The notes under the pieces were generated by a model. That model was not told the DNA's origin, ran no database searches, and worked only from the letters and a program-made list of their open reading frames with translations. 64,000 nucleotides of DNA from Sphingomonas oligoaromativorans (GTDB taxonomy: Bacteria; Pseudomonadota; Alphaproteobacteria; Sphingomonadales; Sphingomonadaceae), in assembly GCF_011762195.1 (NCBI RefSeq), contig NZ_JAASQK010000001.1, positions 496,001 to 560,000 on the forward strand, written 5' to 3'. The position numbers and the translations under genes are program-made. How positions within the stretch are numbered: position 1 is the first letter of the stretch; every line of letters begins with the position of its first letter. Below are positions 43,824-52,967 of this stretch, in pieces.

Positions 43824-45359
43824 ATGCAGGCAGAGCGGCCCCTTCGGGTGGTCATCGTCGGCGGCGGGACGGCGGGCTGGATGGCGGCGGCCGGTCTCTC
43901 CCGCCTGCTCGACCCGCGCGACTACGCCATCACGCTGATCGAATCCGACGAGATCGGCACGGTGGGCGTCGGCGAGGCGACGCTGCCGCATATCAGGACG
44001 TTCAACGACATGCTCGGCTTCGACGAGGCCGAGTTCATGCGCGAGACGCAGGCGACGATCAAACTCGGCGTCGAGTTCGTCGGCTGGACACGCGACGGGG
44101 ATCGCTACATCCACCCCTTCGGCGTGTTCGGCGAACGCTGGGCGGGCGTCGATTTCCAGCATCATTGGGTGCGCGCGAAGCGGGCGGGGCGCGATGTCGC
44201 CCCGCTACAGGCCTATAGCTACGCGGTAGCCCTGGCCCGCGCCGACGCCTTCGAATGGCCGTCCGAGGACACGGCATCGATCCGCTCGACCTATGCCTAC
44301 GCCTATCATTTCGACGCCTCGCTTTATGCGGACTATATCCGGCGCTGGTCGATGCGGCGCGGGGTGCGGCGGGTCGAGGGGCTGGTGCTCGATGTCGAGC
44401 AGGATGCCGACACCGGCCATGTCCGTGCGCTGAGGCTCAAGTCGGGCGCGGTGATCGAGGGTGGTCTGTTCGTCGATTGCAGCGGCTTCCGCTCGCTGCT
44501 GGTGGGGCAGGCGATGGGCGTCGGCTGGCAGGACTGGAGCGCATGGCTCCCCTGCGATCGCGCGCTCGCGGTGCCGTGCGACAGGGTGGGGCGGCTCACC
44601 CCTTATACGCGCGCCACGGCGCGGGAGGCGGGGTGGATGTGGCGCATCCCGCTCCAGCATCGGGTGGGCAACGGCTATGTCTTCTCCAGCCGCTTCTGCG
44701 ACGAGGGCCGGGCGAAGGAGACGCTGCTCGCCCATCTGGAAAGCCCGCCGCTCGCCGAGCCGCGGCTGCTGCGCTTCCAGGCGGGACGGCATGAGCGGAT
44801 GTGGGAGGGCAATTGCGTCGCCATCGGGCTCGCCGGAGGATTTCTCGAGCCGCTGGAGTCGACCAGCATCTTCCTGATCCAGGCGGCGGTGATGGACCTC
44901 GCCAACCTGATGCCGGTGCCGGGGCGCCCGATCGACCCGCGTCTGGCGGCGGAGTTCAACCGGCTCTCCTCGCTGCAATATGATCGGGTGCGGGACTTCC
45001 TCCTGCTCCATTACATCGCCAATGCGCGCGAGGGGCAGCCGCTCTGGGACCATATGCGGGCCATGACGCTGCCCGACACGCTGGCCCACAAGATCGCGCT
45101 GTTCGAGGAGGGCGCCGCCGCGCCAAGCTATCTCTATGGGCTGTTCTCGCGCGATAGCTGGCTTTCGGTGCTGATCGGGCAGGGGATCGAACCCCAAGGC
45201 CATAGTCGCCTCGCGGATCGATTGTCGCTGGAGGAGACGGAGCAGCGTCTCGCCGATCTTCGGGCGCGGATCGAGGCGGGTCTCGGCACGGCGCCTTCGC
45301 ATGAGGAGTTCGTCGCTCGCTGCTGCGGCGCCGGGTCGGCGGTCAGGATGACGGCATGA
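43824..45359 (+). CDS. Flavin-dependent (tryptophan-type) halogenase
   Basis: FADH2-dependent halogenase, 511 aa. GGGTAGWMAAAGL (GxGxxG), catalytic Lys80 (ATIKLG), WxWxIP at 271-276 (WMWRIP) and Glu345 (EPLESTSIF), all at the positions of PrnA/RebH Lys79, 272-277 and Glu346. I use the ATG at 43824 (GGAG 8 nt upstream); an ATG at 43761 overlaps the receptor stop. Halogenases of this kind are common beside carbohydrate TBDRs in Caulobacter and Xanthomonas; the true substrate is unknown and free tryptophan is not assured. Needs a flavin reductase, none of which is adjacent. Confidence 0.92.
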   Translation: MQAERPLRVVIVGGGTAGWMAAAGLSRLLDPRDYAITLIESDEIGTVGVGEATLPHIRTFNDMLGFDEAEFMRETQATIKLGVEFVGWTRDGDRYIHPFGVFGERWAGVDFQHHWVRAKRAGRDVAPLQAYSYAVALARADAFEWPSEDTASIRSTYAYAYHFDASLYADYIRRWSMRRGVRRVEGLVLDVEQDADTGHVRALRLKSGAVIEGGLFVDCSGFRSLLVGQAMGVGWQDWSAWLPCDRALAVPCDRVGRLTPYTRATAREAGWMWRIPLQHRVGNGYVFSSRFCDEGRAKETLLAHLESPPLAEPRLLRFQAGRHERMWEGNCVAIGLAGGFLEPLESTSIFLIQAAVMDLANLMPVPGRPIDPRLAAEFNRLSSLQYDRVRDFLLLHYIANAREGQPLWDHMRAMTLPDTLAHKIALFEEGAAAPSYLYGLFSRDSWLSVLIGQGIEPQGHSRLADRLSLEETEQRLADLRARIEAGLGTAPSHEEFVARCCGAGSAVRMTA

Positions 45360-46849
45360 GCGCGATCGATCGTGTCGTCATCGCGGGCTGCGACGCTCCG
45401 CTCTGGCTGGCCGCCGCGACGATCCGGCAAGCGCTGGCGCCGGCAGGTGTCGCGGTCTGCGCGGTCGAGCTGCCGAGCCGGCTCAGCGTGGCGGATTGCC
45501 ATGCCACCCTGCCGGCACTCGAAGCGCTGCATGGCCGGCTCGGGATCGACGAGGCCATGTTGTTGCGGCTGACCGGCGGGGCGTTTTCGCTCGGCCAGAA
45601 TGTCGTCGACACGACGGGCGCGATGCCGCTGTTCATGATCCCCTCCGGTTCGTTCGGCACGAGGATCGAGGGGCAGGATTTCTTCGCCTATTGGCTGAAG
45701 GCCCGCAGCCTTGGCCTCAATGTGGCGCTGGAGCATTTCTCGCTGGCCGCCGCCGCCGCACGGCAGGGGCGTATCCTCTTCCCCGATGACAGCACCGAGG
45801 CCTATGGCCGCAGCGATTATGGCTACCATCTGCCAGCGATCACTTATGCCCGCTGCCTCAAGGCGCTTGCGGTGCATCTGGGCGTCGAGGTGCTGGAAGC
45901 GCGCTCGGTTGCGGCGAAACGCGGAGAGAGGGGGATCGACGCGCTGCTCCTCGACGATGGGCGGCGGGTGGAAGGACGGCTCTTCATCGATGCCGGCAGC
46001 GGGCTTTCCATCGGTCGCCCGCGAGAAAGCTGGCGCGAGAGCTTCCCCGTCGATCGCATCCTGACCGCCACGGCGCCGCGCCTTGCCTCGGTGCCCGCTT
46101 ATGCCGAGATCCGGTTGGGGGAGGGCGGATGGACAGTGCTCCATCCTGCCGCCGGCCACACCCATCTGCTCCATGCATGGTCGAGCACGCATCGCGGTGA
46201 CGGGGAGGCGGTGCGGGATGCCGAGGCGCTTGGCGGTCTCCCGCTTGAGGAGATCGATATCCGCGCCGCCGATCCGGGGTGTCTGACCGAGCCATGGGAG
46301 GGCAATTGCATCGCCATCGGCGAGGCGGCGTGCGCCGCCGACCCGGTCCATGATGTGGGGCTGCATGTCGTCCAGCTTGGGCTGGTGCATCTGCTGGCTT
46401 GTTTCCCGGCCTCGGCGGGCTTCGCGGCGCAGCGGGCCGAATATAACCGCGTGATGCGCTCGGCGCTCGGCCGGGTGCGGGATTTCCAGTCGGCTTTCTA
46501 CATCGGCAACGCGTTGCCCTCGCCCTTCTGGGCGGACGCGCGCGGCGCCCGGCGCTCGCCGGAGCTGGAGCATCTCCTCGCCACCTTCCTCGCGCGGGGA
46601 GAGATCGCGCCGTTCGAGGACGAAAGCTTCGCGCCCGATAGCTGGCGGGCGCTGCTGGTGGGGCAGGGGGTATCGCCGGTCAGCTGGCTGCCGCCCATCG
46701 ACCGCACGGCGCCGGAAGCGATCAAGGCACAGTTCCGCGCCATGCTCGGCTTTGTGCGCGATCAGGTGCTGCGTCAGCCGACGCATGACCAGTTGCTCGA
46801 CCGGATTGCCCGTGGCGGGCCTCATCGCATGGCTGCGGCGCATCAGTGA
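45356..46849 (+). CDS. Degenerate halogenase homologue lacking catalytic residues
   Basis: 497 aa, overlapping the previous gene by 4 bp (ATGA). Overall alignable to the upstream halogenase (WEGNCIAIG, RVRDFQSAFYIGNA, PDSWRALLVGQG), but the dinucleotide motif has become AGCDAPLW, Lys80 is Ser78 (AFSLGQ), WxWxIP is replaced by WTVLHP and the EPLEST region by DPVHDVG. It is full length with intact reading frame and normal codon use, so it is maintained, probably as a non-catalytic partner or substrate-binding subunit. It could alternatively have a different flavin-independent role. Confidence 0.85.
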   Translation: MSAIDRVVIAGCDAPLWLAAATIRQALAPAGVAVCAVELPSRLSVADCHATLPALEALHGRLGIDEAMLLRLTGGAFSLGQNVVDTTGAMPLFMIPSGSFGTRIEGQDFFAYWLKARSLGLNVALEHFSLAAAAARQGRILFPDDSTEAYGRSDYGYHLPAITYARCLKALAVHLGVEVLEARSVAAKRGERGIDALLLDDGRRVEGRLFIDAGSGLSIGRPRESWRESFPVDRILTATAPRLASVPAYAEIRLGEGGWTVLHPAAGHTHLLHAWSSTHRGDGEAVRDAEALGGLPLEEIDIRAADPGCLTEPWEGNCIAIGEAACAADPVHDVGLHVVQLGLVHLLACFPASAGFAAQRAEYNRVMRSALGRVRDFQSAFYIGNALPSPFWADARGARRSPELEHLLATFLARGEIAPFEDESFAPDSWRALLVGQGVSPVSWLPPIDRTAPEAIKAQFRAMLGFVRDQVLRQPTHDQLLDRIARGGPHRMAAAHQ

Positions 46850-46868
46850 GTTTCCAGGGAGATTTCGT

Positions 46869-49388
46869 GTGAAGACAGGCGTTTCCGGCCTCGTGGTCGC
46901 ATGGTGGTGTCTGGCGCTCGGCGCATCGGCGGCGATCGCGCAGCCGGCGCCGCCAGCGGCCGTCACCACGGGGACGCTGGCGGTGATCCCCGGCGGGATC
47001 GAAGCCCGGCATGGCGCCGCGATCATGCGCGTGACGGCACTCACCGACAGCATCCTGCGTGTCCGTATCGCGGCGGACGGCCATCTGCCCGAGGATGCGA
47101 GCTGGGCCGTCGATGCCGCGATCCGTGCGAAGCATGTCTTGGTGACCGCGACGCCCGATGGCTTCTCCACCACCGCGTTGCGGGTGCATATCGATCCGGC
47201 GACGGGAGGGCTCAGCGTCACCGATCCAAAGGGGCGCTTCATCTCCCAGGATGCCGCCCGGCCGATGACAGCGGACGGGCAGGGCTTCACGCTTTCCAAG
47301 CGACTGCCGCAGAGCGAGCATATCTTCGGCCTCGGCGACAAGACCGGCGGCACGCTCGACCGGCGCGGCATGAGCTATGTCGACTGGAACACCGACGCCT
47401 ATGGCTTCAACAGCTCGACCGATCCGATCTACAAGTCGATCCCCTTCTTCATCGGGGTCGGCGGGGAGGGGGGCAGCTACGGCATCCTGTTCGACAATAC
47501 ATGGCGCGCATGGTTCGATTTCGGCCATCGCGACCCCGACGTCGCCAGCTTCGGCGCACCGGGCGGGCCGATCGATTATTATGTCATCGCCGGCCCCACC
47601 ACGGCGGAGGTGGTGCGCCGCTACACCGACCTGACCGGCAAGGCGCCGCTCGCCCCGCTCTGGTCGCTCGGCTACCAGCAATCCCGCTACAGCTATATGG
47701 ACGAGACGGAGCTGAGGCAGGTGGCGGCCCGCCTGCGCAGCGATCGCATCCCGACCGACGTCCTCTGGCTCGATATCGATTTTCAGGACCGCAACCGGCC
47801 CTTCACCATCAACACCAGGGCCTTCCCGGATTTCGCCGGCATGACGCGGGGTTTGCGGAAGGATGGCTTCCGCCTCGTCACCATCGCGGACCTTCATGTC
47901 GCGGCCGCGCCCGGAGAGGGTTATGCGCCCTACGATCAGGGCATGGCCGGGCATCATTTCGTGCGCGATGCGAAGGGGCAGGTCTATGTCGGCGAGGTGT
48001 GGCCTGGCCCATCGGTCTTCCCGGACTTCACCGATGTCGCCGCGCGCAAATGGTATGGCACGCTATTCCGGCCGCTGCTCGATGCGGGTGTCGCCGGCAT
48101 CTGGAACGACATGAACGAGCCCTCGGTGTTCAAGACGCCGACCGCCACCATGCCGCTCGACAATATCCACCGTGTCGCCAGCGACGACTTCGCCCCGCGC
48201 GAGGCCAGCCATGCCGAGATCCACAATGTCTATGGCATGGAGAATACGCGGGCGACCTTCGAGGGCCTGTCGACGCTCCGCCCCGACGAGCGCCCCTTCG
48301 TGATGACCCGCGCGAGCTATGCCGGCGGACAGCGTTATTCGGCGACCTGGACGGGCGACAACAGCGCGACCTGGGATCATCTGAAGCTCGCCGTCCATCA
48401 GGTCATCAATCTCGGCCTGTCGGGCTTCTCCTACAGCGCCAACGACGTTGGCGGCTTCACGGGCGGCCCGAGCGCGGACCTGCTGACCCGCTGGTTCGAG
48501 ATCGGCGCCTTCATGCCGCTGTTCCGCGATCATGCGGCCAAGGATACGCCGCGCGCCGAACCTTGGGTCGACGGGCCGGACCATCTCGCCATCCGCCGCC
48601 GCTTCATCGAGGAGCGTTATCGGCTGCTGCCCTATCTCTATGCGCTGGCCGACGAGAATGCGCGCACAGGCGATCCGATCATGCGGCCGGTCTTCTACGA
48701 TTATCCAGACGCGATCCGCGCGACCTGCGATCAGTCGATGAGCTTCACGCTGGGCCGCGACCTTCTGGTGGCGCCACCGCCCAAGCCGGAATCGCCGCAG
48801 CCTTATGACGTCTGCCTCCCCGCGGGGGGATGGTACGACTATTGGACGGGCCAGCCGGTCACGTCTGCGAAGGCTGGACAGACCGCCGGACCGGTGCAGG
48901 CGGCCGCGCAGACCCAGATGGAGGGCACCGCCGGCGGCTCCACGATCTCCGAGACGCCGAAGCTCGATACGCTTCCCGTCTTCGTGCGGGCGGGCGCGAT
49001 CATCCCGCGCCAGCCGCTCGTCCAGAACACATCCGAAACCCCGCAGGGGCCGCTTTCGATCGACGTCTATCCGGGCCAGAACTGCGAGGGCGACCTCTAT
49101 CTCGATGACGGCCATAGCCTGGCCTATCGGAGCGGGGCCTATTTCCGGCGGAAGATCCGCTGCACCGTCACCGCCTCGGGGGTCGCCCTATCCTTCGATC
49201 GGCCGACGGGGCATTTCGTGCCCTGGTGGCATCGCATCAGCCTTGCCGTGCATGGGTGGACGGGTTCTGCCGATGCGACGGTGAATGGCAAAGGGCTCAG
49301 CCCGAGCCTCGATGCGGCGGCTCATACGGCCCATCTTCTCATCGACGACAGCCTGGATGCCTTGAAGATAGAACTCAGGCACAGGTGA
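46869..49388 (+). CDS. GH31 alpha-glucosidase, periplasmic
   Basis: Releases glucose from maltodextrin-type alpha-glucosides, 839 aa. GTG at 46869 with AGGGAG upstream begins a signal peptide ending ASAAIAQ; the open frame further upstream overlaps the halogenase homologue. The catalytic nucleophile is Asp414 in GIWNDMNEPSVF and the acid/base is Asp497 in TWTGDNSATW. N-terminal galactose-mutarotase-like and C-terminal beta domains are present. Last gene of the operon; a hairpin follows. Confidence 0.95.
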   Translation: MKTGVSGLVVAWWCLALGASAAIAQPAPPAAVTTGTLAVIPGGIEARHGAAIMRVTALTDSILRVRIAADGHLPEDASWAVDAAIRAKHVLVTATPDGFSTTALRVHIDPATGGLSVTDPKGRFISQDAARPMTADGQGFTLSKRLPQSEHIFGLGDKTGGTLDRRGMSYVDWNTDAYGFNSSTDPIYKSIPFFIGVGGEGGSYGILFDNTWRAWFDFGHRDPDVASFGAPGGPIDYYVIAGPTTAEVVRRYTDLTGKAPLAPLWSLGYQQSRYSYMDETELRQVAARLRSDRIPTDVLWLDIDFQDRNRPFTINTRAFPDFAGMTRGLRKDGFRLVTIADLHVAAAPGEGYAPYDQGMAGHHFVRDAKGQVYVGEVWPGPSVFPDFTDVAARKWYGTLFRPLLDAGVAGIWNDMNEPSVFKTPTATMPLDNIHRVASDDFAPREASHAEIHNVYGMENTRATFEGLSTLRPDERPFVMTRASYAGGQRYSATWTGDNSATWDHLKLAVHQVINLGLSGFSYSANDVGGFTGGPSADLLTRWFEIGAFMPLFRDHAAKDTPRAEPWVDGPDHLAIRRRFIEERYRLLPYLYALADENARTGDPIMRPVFYDYPDAIRATCDQSMSFTLGRDLLVAPPPKPESPQPYDVCLPAGGWYDYWTGQPVTSAKAGQTAGPVQAAAQTQMEGTAGGSTISETPKLDTLPVFVRAGAIIPRQPLVQNTSETPQGPLSIDVYPGQNCEGDLYLDDGHSLAYRSGAYFRRKIRCTVTASGVALSFDRPTGHFVPWWHRISLAVHGWTGSADATVNGKGLSPSLDAAAHTAHLLIDDSLDALKIELRHR

Positions 49389-49412
49389 TTGCTCCGCCCA
49401 ATCTCCTGTATG

Positions 49413-49444
49413 CCGGCCGGGTGCCGAAATCGACACCCGGCCGG
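49413..49444. terminator. Bidirectional hairpin between convergent genes
   Basis: Perfect 11-bp stem CCGGCCGGGTG / CACCCGGCCGG with a 10-nt loop, 24 bp after the GH31 stop and 6 bp before the end of the S10 peptidase gene. No T-tract on either side. Confidence 0.7.
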
Positions 49445-49450
49445 GATCGA

Positions 49451-51097
49451 TCAGTTCCCGAGATTGTCGGTTCGCCGGATGAAGTTCGCCACGTCGTCGT
49501 GCAGCTTCCGCGCCGCTTCCGGGTGCGCGTAGACCATGTGGCCGGATTCGTAATAATGATATTCGATATTCTGCTGGAGATTGGCCGGGATCGGCAGGTG
49601 ATGCATCTCGTACCAGCCCTGATAATAAGGCGTGGCGAGATCATAATAGCCGCCGGCTGACATCACCTTGAGCTGCGGATTATATTTCATCGCCGTGGCG
49701 AGATCGGGGAGCACGCTCGTGCCCACCATCTTGAGCGCGGGCAGGCCGGGCGTCGCGTGGCTCCAGTCCCATTGCGGGAAAACGTCGATGCTGGGCTTGA
49801 ACACCTCGTCCTGCCCGTAATGCAGATCCTTGCGGACATAATCGTTGAACGCCGACACATAGGCCGAGCTGAGCGCCGCCGACTGCGGATCATAGTCCGC
49901 ATCCTTGGAGAGCGGGTCCATATCCGCGCCGGAGAAGCGGGTGTCGAGGCGCCCGGTGGTCAGCCCGTCGGCATCCTGCAACTGCTTGGAGAAGTTCGGC
50001 CCGTCGAGGCGCAGGTCCGCCTTCAGGATATAGGCGGTGGAGATGCCGGTATAGCCGGCCAGCTTCTCGGCGATGTGCTGCTTCGCGGCCGGGTCGAGTT
50101 CGCTGCCCTGCGCCAGCGCGGCGGCATATTCGGTGGAAGCGAAATGCTCCACTTCCTTCAGGAAGGGCTCGAGCGCGGCGGGCCGGCCGCCGGGAATGCG
50201 GTTATGATACCAGGCGGTCGCCGCCATCGTCGGCAACTGGGTCACATAGCCTTCGACATTGCCCGGATTGGCCCCCTGAAGCCCCGCGAACAGGCTGAAA
50301 TCCAGAATCTGCGAGAGCAGGACGACGCCGTTGAAATCGACATTGTCGTCGGTGGTCAGCTCGTTGATGAGGACGGCCGAGCGCGGCGTGCCATAGCTTT
50401 CGCCGAACAGATATTTGGGCGAGTTCCAGCGGCCATATTTGCTGAGGAAGCCTTTGACGAACTGGGCGAAGGCATAGGCGTCGGCGTCGATGCCGAAGAA
50501 GGCCTTCTCCTTGTCCTTGCCGGCGATGCGGCTGAACCCGGTGCCGGGCGCGTCGATGAACACCAGATCCGACACGTCGAGCAGGCTGTTGCCGTTGTTG
50601 ACGAGGCTATAGGGCGCGGCGGGCGTGTGGCTGTCGTCGGCGGTGACGACGCGCTTCGGGCCGAAGGCGCCCATGTGCAGCCACACCGTCGAGGAGCCGG
50701 GGCCGCCATTGTAGAGGAAGGTGATCGGCCGGTTCGCGGAAGGCGCGCCCTTGGCGAAATAGGCGGTGTAGAAGATCGAGGCTTCGGCCTTGGCGTTCTT
50801 CTTGTCGCCGAGGTCGCTTGCCGAGGCCTCGCGCCAGGCGACATCGTCCCAGCCCTTGGGGTGGACGATGATCGTGCCCGCGACCGCGCGGTAGGCGATC
50901 GCCTTTCCGCCCACCGTCACGCTGCCTTCGCTTTCGGCGCTGGTCGGGGTGAAGAGCACCCCCTTGTCCGGCGCGGCGGTGGCGGCGGCATCGGCCTTCT
51001 TCTCGGTCTTGCCGGTCGGAGATTTGCTCTCGGCGGCGTGCGCTGCGTTGAAGGCGAACGAAGCAACGGCTGCGAGCAGAAGGCTTTTGCGGATCAT
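49451..51097 (-). CDS. Serine carboxypeptidase-like S10 family peptidase
   Basis: Exported alpha/beta-hydrolase, 548 aa from the ATG at 51097, with a signal peptide 1-22 (MIRKSLLLAAVASFAFNAAHA). Family features: FLYNGGPGSSTVWLHMGAFGP (oxyanion region), nucleophile Ser in LFGESYGTPRSAVL, Asp in SAGGYYDLATP and His in YESGHMVYAHP. Probably periplasmic peptide or ester hydrolysis. Divergent from the paoA-like gene. Confidence 0.92.
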   Translation of the reverse strand: MIRKSLLLAAVASFAFNAAHAAESKSPTGKTEKKADAAATAAPDKGVLFTPTSAESEGSVTVGGKAIAYRAVAGTIIVHPKGWDDVAWREASASDLGDKKNAKAEASIFYTAYFAKGAPSANRPITFLYNGGPGSSTVWLHMGAFGPKRVVTADDSHTPAAPYSLVNNGNSLLDVSDLVFIDAPGTGFSRIAGKDKEKAFFGIDADAYAFAQFVKGFLSKYGRWNSPKYLFGESYGTPRSAVLINELTTDDNVDFNGVVLLSQILDFSLFAGLQGANPGNVEGYVTQLPTMAATAWYHNRIPGGRPAALEPFLKEVEHFASTEYAAALAQGSELDPAAKQHIAEKLAGYTGISTAYILKADLRLDGPNFSKQLQDADGLTTGRLDTRFSGADMDPLSKDADYDPQSAALSSAYVSAFNDYVRKDLHYGQDEVFKPSIDVFPQWDWSHATPGLPALKMVGTSVLPDLATAMKYNPQLKVMSAGGYYDLATPYYQGWYEMHHLPIPANLQQNIEYHYYESGHMVYAHPEAARKLHDDVANFIRRTDNLGN

Positions 51098-51387
51098 GGC
51101 GGCCCCTTTTGGTGTTCGATATGAGCAACACGCTAACCGCATCCTTGCCGCGCGCCAAGCGGAACACCTGCTCGCGAAGCGCGGGGTGGACGAGTGTGGC
51201 GCGAAGGTTACGGCGGCGCGGCCGAAGCCCTTGCCAGCTTCGGAACGTGCCTGCGCCCGACGCATTGACGAGGTGTCGCATTCGAGAGGCGCCGTTCTTT
51301 CCGGCTGCATCTTCCTGCAAAGGCCTGTATGAGAATGGTCATGGCCAATTTCCCGACGCACCGCGTCCAGACTGGGAGAATGACGCC

Positions 51388-52017
51388 TTGTCGAGCCTCT
51401 CCGACTTCGAGCTGTCCAGGCGCGGAATGATGGTGGGAACGGCGATCGCCACGACGATCCCCTCCTTGGCCGATGCGGCGTCGCCGGCTTCGATCGCGGA
51501 GACGCATACCGCCAGTGTCTCGTTCGAAGTGAATGGCGAACCGCGGCAGCTCGAACTCGATGCGCGCACCACCTTGCTCGATGCGCTGAGGGAGCATCTT
51601 CACCTCACCGGCACCAAGAAGGGCTGCGATCATGGCCAGTGCGGCGCCTGCACGGTGATCGTCGACGGGCGGCGGATCAATTCCTGCCTGACGCTGGCGG
51701 TGATGCACGAGGGCGCGAAGGTCACCACGATCGAAGGGCTCGGCGCGCCCGGCCATCTGCACCCGATGCAGGCGGCGTTCGTCAAGCATGACGGCTATCA
51801 GTGCGGCTATTGCACGCCGGGCCAGATCTGCTCGGCGGTCGCCGTGCTCGACGAGATCAAGGCGGGCATCCCCAGCCATGTCACCGCCGACCTGATGGGG
51901 GCGATCGAGCCGACGAACATGGAGATGCGCGAGCGGATGAGCGGCAATATCTGCCGCTGCGGCGCCTATTCGAACATCGCCGAAGCCATGGCGGAAGTGG
52001 CGGGAGAGAGGGCATGA
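51388..52017 (+). CDS. paoA: Aldehyde oxidoreductase, [2Fe-2S] subunit
   Basis: Iron-sulfur subunit of a periplasmic molybdenum aldehyde oxidase (PaoABC/YagTSR type), 209 aa. Preferred start is the TTG at 51388, with GGGAG 9 nt upstream, which preserves a Tat signal ([21 protein letters not shown]). Cluster ligands are in CDHGQCGAC...C and CGYCTPGQ...CRCGAY. Very close in pattern to E. coli PaoA, including IPSHVTADL and [14 protein letters not shown]. Overlaps the next gene by 4 bp. Confidence 0.93.
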   Translation: MSSLSDFELSRRGMMVGTAIATTIPSLADAASPASIAETHTASVSFEVNGEPRQLELDARTTLLDALREHLHLTGTKKGCDHGQCGACTVIVDGRRINSCLTLAVMHEGAKVTTIEGLGAPGHLHPMQAAFVKHDGYQCGYCTPGQICSAVAVLDEIKAGIPSHVTADLMGAIEPTNMEMRERMSGNICRCGAYSNIAEAMAEVAGERA

Positions 52018-52964
52018 GGCCTTTCACCTACGAGCGCGCCACATCCGCCGGAGACGCCGCCGCCAGGGTTGCGCGCACGCCGGGCGCCAAGTTCATCGCG
52101 GGCGGCACCAACCTGCTCGACCTGATGAAGATCGAGGTCGAGACGCCGGCGCATCTGATCGACGTGAACGGACTTGGCCTCGACAGGATCGAGCCGACGG
52201 CGGAAGGCGGCCTCAGGATCGGCGCGCTGGTGCGCAACACCGATCTTGCCGCGGACAAGCGGGTGCGGCGCGATTATGCCTTGCTCAGCCGCGCGCTCGT
52301 GGCGGGAGCCTCCGGCCAGCTTCGCAACAAGGCGACCACCGCCGGCAATCTGCTCCAGCGGACGCGCTGCCCCTATTTCTACGACACCAACCAGCCGTGC
52401 AACAAACGCCAGCCGGGCAGCGGCTGCGCGGCGATCGGCGGCTACAGCCGGCCGCTCGGCGTGATCGGGGTGAGCGAAGCGTGCATCGCCACGCATCCCA
52501 GCGACATGGCGATCGCGATGCGGGCGCTCGACGCGCTGGTGGAAACCGTGAGGGCGGATGGCAGCATCCGAACCATTCCGATCGTCGATCTGCACACGCT
52601 GCCCGGCACGACGCCGCATATCGAAACGACGCTCGGCAAGGGCGAGTTCATCACCGCCGTGACGCTGCCCAGGCCGATCGACGGCACGCACATCTATCAC
52701 AAGGTGCGGGACCGGGCGTCCTACGCCTTCGCGCTCGTCTCGGTGGGAGCGATCGTTCGGAAGGATGGCGGCGGCCGTATCGCGATCGGGGGCATCGCGC
52801 CCAAGCCGTGGCGGGTCGAGGCTGCCGAGGCGGAGATGCCGCGCGGTGCGAAGGCGGTGGCCTCGCGGCTGCTCGCCGGCGCGACGCCGACACGGGAGAA
52901 TGCGTTCAAGCTCACCCTCGTCGAGCGCACGCTCGATGCGGTGCTGGCGCAAGCGAGGGCCTGA
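52014..52964 (+). CDS. paoB: Aldehyde oxidoreductase, FAD-binding subunit
   Basis: Middle electron-transfer subunit, 316 aa. FAD motifs [11 protein letters not shown] and [14 protein letters not shown]. The cysteine-rich insert [15 protein letters not shown]...GCAA fits the extra [4Fe-4S] cluster known in E. coli PaoB. Start 52014 overlaps paoA; paoC follows 3 bp after the stop. Confidence 0.93.
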   Translation: MRPFTYERATSAGDAAARVARTPGAKFIAGGTNLLDLMKIEVETPAHLIDVNGLGLDRIEPTAEGGLRIGALVRNTDLAADKRVRRDYALLSRALVAGASGQLRNKATTAGNLLQRTRCPYFYDTNQPCNKRQPGSGCAAIGGYSRPLGVIGVSEACIATHPSDMAIAMRALDALVETVRADGSIRTIPIVDLHTLPGTTPHIETTLGKGEFITAVTLPRPIDGTHIYHKVRDRASYAFALVSVGAIVRKDGGGRIAIGGIAPKPWRVEAAEAEMPRGAKAVASRLLAGATPTRENAFKLTLVERTLDAVLAQARA

Positions 52965-52967
52965 ACC

